From NCBI RefSeq assembly GCF_000385335.1, contig NZ_ARWA01000001.1, positions 822,001-886,000 of the forward strand: a DNA stretch of 64,000 nucleotides, given 5' to 3'. This document shows positions 9,454 through 18,124 of this stretch, piece after piece. Position 1 is the stretch's first letter; each line of letters begins with the position of its first letter. The DNA is from Methyloferula stellata AR4 (GTDB taxonomy: Bacteria > Pseudomonadota > Alphaproteobacteria > Rhizobiales > Beijerinckiaceae). The translations under genes were made by a program, and so were the position numbers. The notes beneath the pieces were generated by a model that did no database searches, was not told the DNA's origin, and saw nothing but the letters and a program-made list of their open reading frames with translations.

Positions 9454-9837
9454 ATGAGCGTACCACAGATCATTCGTACTCCCAGCGGCGAAGAACTCGT
9501 TGTGTTACCCCGAGCGGAATACGAGGCGCTCCTTGAGCGTGCGGCTCAAGGGGCAGAAGATGCCGATGATGTTGCCGTCTATGATGCCCGAAAGGCCGAA
9601 TTGGCTGCTGGCGGTGTTGTGCTGCCTCCGGATGTTACCGCCGCGATTCTTCGGGGAGAGACCCGGCTGAAAGCCATTCGCAATTGGCGTGAAGAGACGC
9701 AACTGCATCTGAATTTTAAAACAGGCATTAGCCAGGGCTACCTGTCTGATCTGGAAAGCGGACGCCGCACTGGAACACCCGAAACGATCGCGAAACTCGC
9801 GCAAGCTTTAAATGTGCCGGTTGAATGGCTTTCGTAG
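9454..9837 (+). CDS. XRE-family antitoxin with Phd-like N-terminal segment
   Basis: 127 residues. The N-terminus (IIRTPSGEELVVLPRAEYEA) resembles the strand-helix start of Phd/YefM-type antitoxins. The C-terminus (about 65-127) is a Cro/C1 helix-turn-helix ending ISQGYLSDLESGRRTGTPET, then LAQALNVPVEWLS. It should bind the toxin encoded 3 bp upstream and repress the promoter through the paired palindromes at 9150-9197. The Shine-Dalgarno AAAAGGAG lies inside the 3' end of the toxin gene, so the two are translationally linked. Confidence 0.88.
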   Translation: MSVPQIIRTPSGEELVVLPRAEYEALLERAAQGAEDADDVAVYDARKAELAAGGVVLPPDVTAAILRGETRLKAIRNWREETQLHLNFKTGISQGYLSDLESGRRTGTPETIAKLAQALNVPVEWLS

Positions 9838-9872
9838 ACCATCCCTTGAAGAACTTGAGAGAGGAGCCGTCC

Positions 9873-10361
9873 TCAAGATTGTGGTCGCGGAAGCCTGAAG
9901 CGGAAATCGCAATGGCTCGCGCCGCCCATGATCGTCTGCGTCCGCGTCAGTGCGATCTGCGGATTGAAGCCCTTGGAAAAACCGCCGTCGCGATTGCAGG
10001 AGAGGACGAAGCCGAGTTCGCCCAAACCAAGCTCGCGATACATGTCGGCGAAGGCGCAATGGGTGACGTCGAAATCAAGCTCTTCGGCGTTTTGCGCGTG
10101 CAGCGTAACGGCCAGAGCATCGCCCGCCTGCCAGCGCGGCAGAATCTGCGCGAAGGCTGTAAGATCGGCGGGGCTTTGGGGGTCGGCTTGCGATGTCTCG
10201 GCTGCGAAAGCAGCGCCGGCCTTTTCTGCCATGGCTTCGATCGCTTTCGTCAGGATGACGATAGCACGGTCGCGGCCGATTTCGGCGGCGAGAGCGTCCA
10301 AGATGCCTTTGGTAAATTCCGCTTCGATGCGGCGGCGTTCGAGAAGACTGATAGGGGCCAT
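9873..10361 (-). CDS. L-2-amino-thiazoline-4-carboxylate hydrolase family protein
   Basis: 162 residues. The pattern SLLERRRIEAEFTKGILDAL at the start, LHAQNAEELDFDVTHCAFAD in the middle, then LGELGFVLSCNRDGGFSKGF and LTRTQTIMGGASHCDFRF at the end, is that of the ATC hydrolase family (named for the Pseudomonas enzyme converting ATC to S-carbamoyl-cysteine on the way to cysteine). Two Cys (THCAF, VLSCNRD) and the final HCDFR motif are retained. The family is broad and the actual substrate here is unknown. The start is ATG 10361 with GAAGGA 8 bp upstream; a longer in-frame start exists at 10400. Confidence 0.82.
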   Translation of the reverse strand: MAPISLLERRRIEAEFTKGILDALAAEIGRDRAIVILTKAIEAMAEKAGAAFAAETSQADPQSPADLTAFAQILPRWQAGDALAVTLHAQNAEELDFDVTHCAFADMYRELGLGELGFVLSCNRDGGFSKGFNPQIALTRTQTIMGGASHCDFRFRLPRPQS

Positions 10362-10459
10362 GGATCGATCCTTCGTAAAGTCAAAACGGGGACCAGCCAT
10401 AAAAGCCAGCCCCCATGCAACTTTAGAACATGATCGCAGCGATCGAAGCGAAGCGGCGT

Positions 10460-10999
10460 TTAGCCGGCAGCCTGACGCTTCAATGCCTCTTCCCAGGTAA
10501 TAGCTTCGTAATCATCGACCTTGTCGAATTTGACGCCGACGTCGGCGAGCGCATCGAGCTTCTGGGTCGTGCTGTATTTTTTGAGCTTCACTTTGTCGAC
10601 GTAGAAAATGTCGATGAGCTCGTTATAGACCGAGGTGTCGTCAATGAAGACGATGAAGAAAGGAATGCCGTTGACCGGAATATACCAGCGCGCGCCGCGC
10701 GGAGCATCGGCCACGTAGAGCATATATTTGCCGTTGGCATCAAGCGCTGCGCCGAAATGTTCGACGATTTTCGGAATTGTCTGTAGCTCCTTGATCGAAC
10801 CGGCCAGGAAAGCAATGGCTGGCTTGTCCGTTTCGGACACCGCGAAGACTTCCTTGATGAAGGTCTCCGGACCGTCATAGGCAATGTCGCCGCGATAGCC
10901 GAAACGGCCAGCGACTTCGGTATCGGCTTTCAATTGGGGTTTAAGCAGCGAGCCACTCGCGTCCAATGCAGCGAAGGGCGTGGCGGAAACATCAGTCAT
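10460..10999 (-). CDS. Hypothetical protein
   Basis: 179 residues, not recognised. It has no signal peptide or membrane helix; the N-terminus (MTDVSATPFAALDASGSLLK) is soluble in character. The middle alternates short hydrophobic strands and charged turns (YMLYVADAPRGARWYIPVNG, then PFFIVFIDDTS) and the C-terminus is Lys/Asp-rich (FYVDKVKLKKYST). Codon use matches its neighbours. It lies 98 bp upstream of the ATC-hydrolase-family gene on the same strand and may be cotranscribed with it. No function is proposed. Confidence 0.7.
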   Translation of the reverse strand: MTDVSATPFAALDASGSLLKPQLKADTEVAGRFGYRGDIAYDGPETFIKEVFAVSETDKPAIAFLAGSIKELQTIPKIVEHFGAALDANGKYMLYVADAPRGARWYIPVNGIPFFIVFIDDTSVYNELIDIFYVDKVKLKKYSTTQKLDALADVGVKFDKVDDYEAITWEEALKRQAAG

Positions 11000-11366
11000 G
11001 GGAATCTCGCTCAGGTTTTAAGGGCGAGTCTGGCCTCGGCCGCAACGACACCCTGTTTGCAAATCGACTGGAGCGCGCAGATTAGGGCGAGATCGATAGT
11101 GACGATCGTAGCGCCCCAGCCATCGGCTATGAGCGAGACAATGCCTCGGTCCCGGCATTTTGGGGAATGCCGTTTCTTGACGGCGATAAACCGTCATCCT
11201 TTTCCAAAAGCGCTCTGTGCTCAAGCTTTGAAGCCATAGCGCTAACGACCATAGGCGGCTTCCTTCTCTGAGGCAACTGCGGATTGGCTTTCGTGGTGGC
11301 GTTGCCGCCGGTGAATTGCTCAATCTGAAAGCAGGAAGAGATTGAAATACCGTCGCTTGAGAGGCA
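11000..11366 (-). pseudogene. Possible relic of a small minus-strand gene
   Basis: The interval between the S9 peptidase stop and the hypothetical gene has no intact gene I can support, but two frames on the minus strand look partly coding. One reads FQIEQFTGGNATTKANPQLP and runs on to ALSRS then stops. A second, shifted frame reads IVSLIADGWGATIVTIDLAL and ends 14 bases before the next ATG. A third frame is open for 101 codons but has an Arg/Trp-rich composition typical of a shadow. This could be a frameshifted gene or chance; confidence is low. Confidence 0.25.
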
Positions 11367-13298
11367 TCAGCATTTTTTTATCTCATTGCGGATGACGACC
11401 TCTTCACTCAAGCCCGGCGTCGTAAATCCGAAGACGCGGCCATAGAAACCGAGTTCAAGATCCAAAACGCGGCGCAAGGTTTCGGCCTGACGAAAGCCAT
11501 GGCCTTCGCCTTCGAAGGAATAATAGGCAACAGGCAGACCACGTGCCGCGATGGCTTCGACCATCGTCTCAGCCTGGTTCGGCGGCACGGTCTTGTCGTC
11601 CTGCCCTTGAAAGAAAATCAAGGGGCAGGTGAGACGGTCGATGTGATGAATCGGTGAGCGCTCGATATAAAGCGCATCCGCTTGCGGCAAGGGTCCGATC
11701 AGCCCATCGAGATAGCGCGACTCGAATTTATGCGTGTCGCTTGCGAGCAGCTTCAGATCGGCGACGCCATAAAGACTGGCGCCGGCCCGGAAGACATTGG
11801 TCGAGGTCAAAGCGGCGAGCGTCGTGAAGCCGCCGGCGCTGCCGCCTCTGATGACGATGCGGTCGCGATCGACGAGACCGCGATCGGCCAGCGCCTTCGC
11901 CGCCGCGGCGCAATCTTCGACATCGACGATGCCCCAGGTGCCGTTGAGAGCTTCGCGATAGGGGCGCCCGAAACCCGTCGAGCCGCCGTAATTCACATCG
12001 ACGACGCCGAAGCCGCGCGTCGTCCACCATTGAATGGCGAGGCTGAATCCATTCGTCGTCATGCTTGTGGGGCCGCCATGCGAGAGCACGACGAGCGGCG
12101 GCAAGCTGCCGGCTTGACCTTCATAGGCTTCGTTTTTCGGCGGATACCAAAAGGCATGACCAATGGCGCCTCGTGTCGGAAAATCCATCGGCTCGCCGAT
12201 CGAAATCGAGCCTTCAGGCAGAACCGCAGGCGCGCCACTGCGTATGATGATCGGGGCGCCGTCTGAAAGCGACGGCAGCACCGCGACGAAAGGCGATTGC
12301 GTGCGTGGCGTCGCGATATAGGCGAGGCCTTCGCCCAACGCGAGAGGCGCTTCATGCACCTGCCCGATGTCGAGGGGGACGATTTTGCCGCCGTCTATGA
12401 TCGCCGCCGTGCGGATGCCGTTTTGCGAGACCATGGCGATGATCCGCCCGTCCGGCAGGAAGCTATAGGAGCGCTGGCCGAAGACCCAATGCGGACCGCC
12501 GATCTCGGCTTCGATCGGCGCGATGGGTTCGATCGCGCCGCTACGCAGGGCATAAAGATTCCACCAGCCGGTGCGGTCTGATGAAAAGTGAAGAATGCCA
12601 TCATCCGACCAGCGCGGTTGCACGATCGATTGACGAATGGGGCCGGTGAGATTTTCGACCTTCCCGATCGAGCCGTCGGCGGAGACATCGGCAAGAAGAA
12701 GCTCGCTCGCATCCCACGGCATATCGGGATGATTCCAGGAAATCCACGCGAGCTTCTGACCATCCGGCGAAAGCCGCGGCGAACTCAAAAAATCCGGTCC
12801 TTCCACCAGGATCGTCTCCGCCTCGCCGTCGAGCGAGAGCGCGACGATCGCAGCTTTCGGATCGGTCGGCGGCCGGTCGCGGTGATCTTCGCGGATCGCC
12901 AGCACGCGGCGGCGCGGAAAGTCGAATTCGAAATCGGCGTAGCGGCAGCCCTCGGGCGTTGCGAAGCTGGATGGCCCAGTGTCAGGCTCGATCAACCAGA
13001 CCGAACCTTCCTTGCGTTCGGAGAAGACGATGATGCCGTCCTTCACGGCATAGGCGCCGCCGCCATATTCATGCACGCGCGAGCCGACGCTGACCGGTAT
13101 GGGCATGATGTCGCTGATGCCGCCGTCGGCTGAGCGCTTGCAGAGCGCGGTGCGGCCGGCCTCATGCGCCCGGCTTTCCAGCCAGTAAAGATCGTCGTGA
13201 TCCACGGTCAGAACCGAAAGCCCAATCGCGGCCTCGGTCATGAGTTTGGTGGTGACAGGGGAAATCCAGGTGCCATAGGGCGCGGTGGTTTTGGTCAT
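11367..13298 (-). CDS. S9 family (prolyl oligopeptidase-like) peptidase
   Basis: 643 residues. The N-terminal two thirds is a beta-propeller typical of acylaminoacyl/dipeptidyl peptidases (VLTVDHDDLYWLESR, then VHEYGGGAYAV and FSSDRTGWWNLY). The C-terminal alpha/beta hydrolase domain has the nucleophile elbow RGGSAGG (Ser near residue 487), Asp in QGQDDKTVPP (near 568) and His in GEGHGF (near 600). There is no signal peptide, so it is probably a cytoplasmic oligopeptidase. The start is ATG 13298 (MTKTTAPYGTW); a start at 13367 lies inside a palindromic repeat and is unlikely. Confidence 0.93.
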   Translation of the reverse strand: MTKTTAPYGTWISPVTTKLMTEAAIGLSVLTVDHDDLYWLESRAHEAGRTALCKRSADGGISDIMPIPVSVGSRVHEYGGGAYAVKDGIIVFSERKEGSVWLIEPDTGPSSFATPEGCRYADFEFDFPRRRVLAIREDHRDRPPTDPKAAIVALSLDGEAETILVEGPDFLSSPRLSPDGQKLAWISWNHPDMPWDASELLLADVSADGSIGKVENLTGPIRQSIVQPRWSDDGILHFSSDRTGWWNLYALRSGAIEPIAPIEAEIGGPHWVFGQRSYSFLPDGRIIAMVSQNGIRTAAIIDGGKIVPLDIGQVHEAPLALGEGLAYIATPRTQSPFVAVLPSLSDGAPIIIRSGAPAVLPEGSISIGEPMDFPTRGAIGHAFWYPPKNEAYEGQAGSLPPLVVLSHGGPTSMTTNGFSLAIQWWTTRGFGVVDVNYGGSTGFGRPYREALNGTWGIVDVEDCAAAAKALADRGLVDRDRIVIRGGSAGGFTTLAALTSTNVFRAGASLYGVADLKLLASDTHKFESRYLDGLIGPLPQADALYIERSPIHHIDRLTCPLIFFQGQDDKTVPPNQAETMVEAIAARGLPVAYYSFEGEGHGFRQAETLRRVLDLELGFYGRVFGFTTPGLSEEVVIRNEIKKC

Positions 13299-13323
13299 GG
13301 CGCTTCCATAGAACATTTGCGCG

Positions 13324-13415
13324 TTAGAGCGGGATAGGAAAACTGTGCATCGGTCTTCCGAGCGCAATCACGTTTACGCAGATTGCGCGGGCTTATCTGC
13401 GCTATCCCGCTCTAA
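13324..13415. repeat. Palindromic repeat F, copy 1 (nested inverted repeats)
   Basis: Outer arms TTAGAGCGGGATAG (13324-13337) and CTATCCCGCTCTAA (13402-13415) pair perfectly over 14 bp. Inner arms GCGCAATC and GATTGCGC (13362-13369, 13381-13388) pair over 8 bp. The TTAGAGC terminus is shared with the repeat at 32515 and with family A. Confidence 0.8.
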
Positions 13416-13536
13416 ATTATCTGATGTCCAGACGGCACGAAATATGCTTGAATCGGACCATTGTCGGCCGGATGACTTGGGCGCCGGTAACTGAGAGATC
13501 CTAAGCGCTCCCGCCTCACTGCAAGGGAGCGCCCCT

Positions 13537-13944
13537 ATGGGCTTTCGTGCGCCTGGCTCTGCCTATGTTTCGGGCATGGGCACCAGCGAAAAAAGAATTA
13601 TCCGGAGTCGCGCGGCCAAGGTCGGCGAACTTTCCTATAATCTCTGCCATGAGACCTCGTTCAAGCTGATGGACGATCTGCAAAGCGGCGGCTTCGCGGC
13701 GCAAATGCTGCGCTGTAGCGGCCTCAAGACAGATGCGCCGGATGCCGACGACCGCTGGATTCAACTGGCGCCGCAATCGCTCTGGACGCATTTCGTCGTG
13801 CGAATCGGCGAAGATGTCATCGACCTGACACGCCGCCAATTCTTTCCGCGCAGCGGCTTTCCCTTCGTCCAATCCTATCGCGCCTTCGAGGCCGAATGGA
13901 CGAGCGTCATCGTCCCGGAACTGCGCTCCTATATGATGGTCTGA
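13537..13944 (+). CDS. Hypothetical protein with a Cys-His-Asp pattern
   Basis: 135 residues, not a family I can name. Three spaced motifs look catalytic: LCHETSF (Cys), WTHFVVRIGEDV (His) and VIDLTRRQFFPRSGF (Asp). The order Cys, then His at the head of one strand, then Asp in the next, is that of papain-fold/transglutaminase-like enzymes; the functional reading is inference. It has no membrane segment or signal peptide. The start at ATG 13537 has AAGGGAG 7 bp upstream. It is monocistronic, between an S9 peptidase and a Fae paralogue. Confidence 0.72.
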   Translation: MGFRAPGSAYVSGMGTSEKRIIRSRAAKVGELSYNLCHETSFKLMDDLQSGGFAAQMLRCSGLKTDAPDADDRWIQLAPQSLWTHFVVRIGEDVIDLTRRQFFPRSGFPFVQSYRAFEAEWTSVIVPELRSYMMV

Positions 13945-14082
13945 CCGGCCGTCTCGCGAAACACGCTTCAAAACGCCGCTCTTGGTCTTTGTTCGCTCGC
14001 ATTTTCGGGCGCAACACCGGCCTCCACTTTTGCTGAAAATGCTCTAAGAAGCCCTTGTCGAAAGCAAAGGCAAGGATGAGTC

Positions 14083-14622
14083 ATGAGTGAGATTTGGTTG
14101 CGGACCGGCGAGGCGACGGTTCTGGCGGCGGAAGGGCAATATACCGACGCCATGCCGGAAGTGATGATCGGCAGCATCAAAGGGCCGGTGGGCAATGCTT
14201 TCGCCGGCATGGCCGGACAGGTCGCCGGTCATCCGCGCATGTTCGTCGTGCGCGACTGCAATCAGATGGTGCGCCCGGCAACCATGATGACCACCAAGAT
14301 GACGGTGAAGTCGGGCGATTTCGTCGATCTTCTCGGCGGTATCGTGCAGGCGGCGACGGGCGATGCCATTTTGGATTGCGTCATCGAAGGCATTCTGCCG
14401 AAAGATCAGATCGACGAGCTTTGCATGATCGTCATGATCTGGCTCGATCCGCGCTGCGCCACGGATGAAAATCTCGACAGACGCGATCTCTATCGCACCA
14501 ATTACGAGGCGACGAAGCTCGCGATCTCACGCGCGATGAAGGGAGAACCTTCGATCGACGAACTGATCGCCAACCGCAAGAGCGTGCAGCATTATGCGCT
14601 TGAAGGGGTGTTGGAAGCCTAA
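14083..14622 (+). CDS. Formaldehyde-activating enzyme (Fae) paralogue
   Basis: 179 residues. It aligns with Fae along its length: GEATV near the start, MIGSIKGPVGNAF, VIEGILPKDQIDEL and NYEATKLAISRAMKGEPS. True Fae condenses formaldehyde with tetrahydromethanopterin. Against Methylorubrum Fae as I remember it (VAHIDLIIG), this protein reads DAMPEVMIG, so the catalytic His is Met (near residue 24). It is therefore more likely a Fae2/Fae3-type homologue with a binding, sensing or altered catalytic role. ATG 14083 has AAGGA 6 bp upstream. It converges on the RND permease gene. Confidence 0.88.
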   Translation: MSEIWLRTGEATVLAAEGQYTDAMPEVMIGSIKGPVGNAFAGMAGQVAGHPRMFVVRDCNQMVRPATMMTTKMTVKSGDFVDLLGGIVQAATGDAILDCVIEGILPKDQIDELCMIVMIWLDPRCATDENLDRRDLYRTNYEATKLAISRAMKGEPSIDELIANRKSVQHYALEGVLEA

Positions 14623-14646
14623 CGGGTTCGAACATACCTTTTTGGC

Positions 14647-17600
14647 TTAGGCCGAGGCCGTCTCGGCCGGTGCCGGTGGCCCGTATTGCTCAGGCGTGCG
14701 CGTATCTTTCGCCTGCTGCCGTTCCGACCTCGGCCCAAACAGCTTCTGCACGGTGACGAAAAAAACAGGTATCAGCAGCAATCCCAAAATCACGACCGCC
14801 ATCATGCCGCCCATGACTCCGGTACCTAGCGCTTGCTGGCTCTTGCCGCCGGCGCCCGAGGCGATGACCATAGGCAGAACGCCGCAAACGAAGGCGAGGC
14901 CCGTCATCACGATGGGGCGGAAGCGCAACCGGCACGCCGTCATCGTTGCTTCGGTCAAGGAATAACCCCGCGCGCGCAGCTCCTTGGCGAATTCGATGAT
15001 GAGAATGGCGTCCTTGGCGGCAAGACCGATGATCGTGATGAGCCCAACAGTGAAATAAACTCCGTTCGGCATGCCGCGCAGGCTGGTCGCCAAGACCGCG
15101 CCTGCGATGCCGAGCGGCACGGTAAGCAAGACGGCGATCGGAATCGTCCAGCTTTCGTAGAGCGCTGCGAGGCACAAGAACACGACGACGACTGACAGGC
15201 CGAGCAGGAAGGGCGCCATGGAACCTGCGAGTTTTTCCTGCAGCGATTGGCCGGTCCATTCATAGCCGAAGCCGCGCGGCAAGCGGCCGGTGAGGCGTTC
15301 CATCTCGGCGATGGCATCGCCGCTGGTGTAGCCCGGCGCCGCCTCGCCGCTGATGCGGACGGAGGGATAATAATTGAAGCCGACCATCTGCGTCGGGCCT
15401 TGCGACCAGGCGATGCTCGCAAAGGACGAAAACGGCACGAGCTGGCCGCGCGCATTCTTGACATTATAGCCAAGGATATCGTCCGCGTTCATGCGGCTGC
15501 CAGCGTCGCTTTGCACGATCACGCGCTGCATGCGGCCGTGATTGGGAAAGTCGTTCACATAGGCTGAGCCGAGATTGGTCGAGATCGTATTGTTGATGGC
15601 TTCGAAGGTCACGCCGAAGGCCGAGGCCTTCTCGCGGTCTATGACGAGTTCGACTTGCGGCGCCTGGGGCAGGCCCTCGATATAGACGTTTTGAAGCACC
15701 GGACTGGCTTCCGCCGTAGCGACGAGCGTATTGGCGGCCTGTATCAAGGCGTCATAGCCTTTCTGGCCGCGATCCTGCAGCCGGAAGCTGAAGCCGCTCG
15801 AATTGCCGAGATTGTCGATCGGCGGCGGCTGCAGCGCCGAGATCTTGGCGTCGCGAATGCCCGACAAAGTCGAATTGATATCGTCAACGATCGCCGCGGC
15901 CGAGTCCTTCGAACCGCGCTCGCTCCAATCCTTCAGCGTGATGAAGGCTTGCGCCGTATTGAGGCCTTGCCCGTTGAAGCTGAAGCCGGTGAGGAAGGTG
16001 ACGTCCTTGATTCCCGGCCGTTCGGCCAGATACTTCTCGACCTTCTGGATCGCCGCCTCGGTGCGGCTGAAGGCGGAGTCAGACGGCGTCTGTACGTCGG
16101 TCGTGATGAAGCCCTGATCGTCGATCGGCAGAAAGCCCGCCGGCAGACGCATGAAGGCGAAGCCGAGACCCACGACCAGAATGGCATAAATCAGCATGAG
16201 ACGCGGAACGCGGGTCAAGGACCAACTGACGAGCCCGACATAGCGATCGCGTATCTTGTCGAGCCCGTAATTGAACCAGCCGAAAGCACCGCGGCGCGTG
16301 AGGGCATGTCCGGCCTCCACCGGCTTCAATAGGGTTGCGCAGAGTGCCGGCGTCAGGGTCAGAGCCATAAGCGCCGAGAAGCCGATGGCCGAGATCATCG
16401 TCACCGAGAACTGGCGATAGATGATGCCGACCGATCCGGGAAAGAAAGCCATGGGCACGAAGACGGCGAGCAGCACGACCGTAATGCCGATGATGGCACT
16501 GGTGATCTGCGACATGGCCTTGCGCGTCGCCTCTTTCGGCGACAGGCCTTCCGAGGCCATGATGCGCTCGACATTTTCGACGACGACGATCGCATCGTCG
16601 ACGAGTATGCCGATCGCGAGCACCATGGCGAACATGGTCAGCATATTGATGGAATAGCCGACGAGGAGAAGCGTCGCGCAGGTGCCGAGCAGAGCCACAG
16701 GCACCACGATCGTCGGAATGATCGTGTAGCGGATGTTCTGTAGGAACAGGAACATCACGACGAAGACAAGGGCGACGGCCTCGAGCAGGGTGTGAAGCAC
16801 CTTCTCGATCGAGGCTTCCACGACCGGCGTGATGTCATAGGGAATTTCATAGGTAATAGTGTCGGGAAAGAAGCGTGAAAGCTCCTGCATCTTGGCTTTC
16901 ACGGCATTTGCGGTCGCCAGCGCATTGCCGCCGGGCGCGAGCAGCACGGAGAGGCCCGCTGTCGGCTGCCCGTTGAGCCGCGTTGTGAACTGATAGCCCA
17001 TGCCGCCGATTTCGATGCGGGCGACATCGCTCACCCGCACGGTCGAACCGTCCGGATTGGCGCGCAACACGATCTGGCCGAATTCCTCGGGCGAGGCCAG
17101 TTGCCCTTTGACCACGACGAGCGCCGAGACGCGCTGCTCTGCCGTGCTCGGCTCGGCGCCGATGCTGCCGGAGGCGACCTGCGCGTTCTGCGCTTCAATG
17201 GCTTTCGTCACATCATCCGCGGTGAGGCCATAGCCGACGAGTTTACCGGGATCGACCCAGATGCGCAGGGACCGCTCGGTCGAAAAAAGCGTCGCCCGCC
17301 CGACGCCGGGAATGCGTCTGATCTCGCCGAGGACGTTGCGGACCATGAAATCGCCGAGGCCGACCTCGTTGAGGCTGCCGTCCGTTGAACGCAAGGTCAC
17401 GATCTGCAGCACGGCAGCCGAGGCTTCTTCGACGAGTATGCCTTGCTGAATCACGGCGCGCGGCAAACGCGCTTCGATCCGCTTGATCCGATTCTGCACA
17501 TCGACCGAGGCCAGGCCGATATCGGTGCCGGGCTTGAAATTCGCAGTGATGTCGACTTGCCCGAGCGAGTCGCTGGTCGATTCGAAATTCAAAATACCGG

Positions 17601-17817
17601 AGGCGCCGTTCAGCTCTTCTTCGATCAGGCGTGTGACGCTGTTGTAGAGATTTTGCGGGGTCGCGCCCGGATAGCTCGTGCTGATCGAGATCGACGGCGG
17701 TGCGATGATCGGGTATTGCGCGACCGGCAGAAGCGGAATGGCGATCGCGCCGATCAATGAGATCAGAAGCGCGATCACGGTCGCGAAAATTGGCCTGTCG
17801 ATAAAGAAGCTCGGCAT
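14647..17817 (-). CDS. RND efflux pump permease, AcrB/HAE1 family
   Basis: 1056 residues, full length. It has twelve membrane helices and two large periplasmic loops, starting MPSFFIDRPIFATVIALLIS as AcrB/MexB-type pumps do. Other landmarks are VAQYPIIAPPSISIS, GILVDDAIVVVENVER (proton-relay Asp pair in helix 4) and GLAAKDAILIIEFAKELRAR in the second half. It is a proton-driven inner-membrane drug or solvent exporter working with the lipoprotein adaptor encoded upstream and an outer-membrane channel (not in the window). About 300 bp of repeats separate the two genes. Confidence 0.96.
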   Translation of the reverse strand: MPSFFIDRPIFATVIALLISLIGAIAIPLLPVAQYPIIAPPSISISTSYPGATPQNLYNSVTRLIEEELNGASGILNFESTSDSLGQVDITANFKPGTDIGLASVDVQNRIKRIEARLPRAVIQQGILVEEASAAVLQIVTLRSTDGSLNEVGLGDFMVRNVLGEIRRIPGVGRATLFSTERSLRIWVDPGKLVGYGLTADDVTKAIEAQNAQVASGSIGAEPSTAEQRVSALVVVKGQLASPEEFGQIVLRANPDGSTVRVSDVARIEIGGMGYQFTTRLNGQPTAGLSVLLAPGGNALATANAVKAKMQELSRFFPDTITYEIPYDITPVVEASIEKVLHTLLEAVALVFVVMFLFLQNIRYTIIPTIVVPVALLGTCATLLLVGYSINMLTMFAMVLAIGILVDDAIVVVENVERIMASEGLSPKEATRKAMSQITSAIIGITVVLLAVFVPMAFFPGSVGIIYRQFSVTMISAIGFSALMALTLTPALCATLLKPVEAGHALTRRGAFGWFNYGLDKIRDRYVGLVSWSLTRVPRLMLIYAILVVGLGFAFMRLPAGFLPIDDQGFITTDVQTPSDSAFSRTEAAIQKVEKYLAERPGIKDVTFLTGFSFNGQGLNTAQAFITLKDWSERGSKDSAAAIVDDINSTLSGIRDAKISALQPPPIDNLGNSSGFSFRLQDRGQKGYDALIQAANTLVATAEASPVLQNVYIEGLPQAPQVELVIDREKASAFGVTFEAINNTISTNLGSAYVNDFPNHGRMQRVIVQSDAGSRMNADDILGYNVKNARGQLVPFSSFASIAWSQGPTQMVGFNYYPSVRISGEAAPGYTSGDAIAEMERLTGRLPRGFGYEWTGQSLQEKLAGSMAPFLLGLSVVVVFLCLAALYESWTIPIAVLLTVPLGIAGAVLATSLRGMPNGVYFTVGLITIIGLAAKDAILIIEFAKELRARGYSLTEATMTACRLRFRPIVMTGLAFVCGVLPMVIASGAGGKSQQALGTGVMGGMMAVVILGLLLIPVFFVTVQKLFGPRSERQQAKDTRTPEQYGPPAPAETASA

Positions 17818-17862
17818 TTAATCCTCTGGTATCCAGGCCTGGGACCTAGTGTCATCTAAGGG

Positions 17863-17946
17863 CGTCATGCGCGGACTTGATCCGCGCATCCAGGCACAAC
17901 ACTGTCCCGTGATGCCTGGATGGCCGGGTCAAGCCCGGCCATGACG
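17863..17946 (+). repeat. Palindromic repeat C, copy 2
   Basis: CGTCATGCGCGGACTTGATC, GCGCATCCAGGCA, then TGCCTGGATGGCCGGGTCAA and CCCGGCCATGACG. It lies between the RND adaptor and permease genes, so it may sit in the untranslated region of a two-gene operon. Confidence 0.88.
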
Positions 17947-17988
17947 CCGTTGAAAGTTCGTCGCCTTAATTCAAAAAGGTCTTTCCAA

Positions 17989-18100
17989 CCCTCGATCTTT
18001 CGAGACGTTTGCATTTCAAGTCGTGCTTGAGCGACTTGAAACATTACGAATGCCTATTTCGGGCAGGCCCGAAATGGGTACAAGCGCCTCAGGATGAGGG
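17989..18100. repeat. Palindromic repeat D, copy 1
   Basis: Starts CCCTCGATCTTTCGAGACG and ends CGCCTCAGGATGAGGG. An internal inverted repeat, TTTCAAGTCG / CGACTTGAAA, and a hairpin, ATTTCGGGC / GCCCGAAAT, lie between. Together with repeat C copy 2 it fills the 307-bp gap between the RND permease and adaptor genes; nothing else is visible there. Confidence 0.8.
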
Positions 18101-18124
18101 TTGGATCGAGCGGAGAACGGACGC

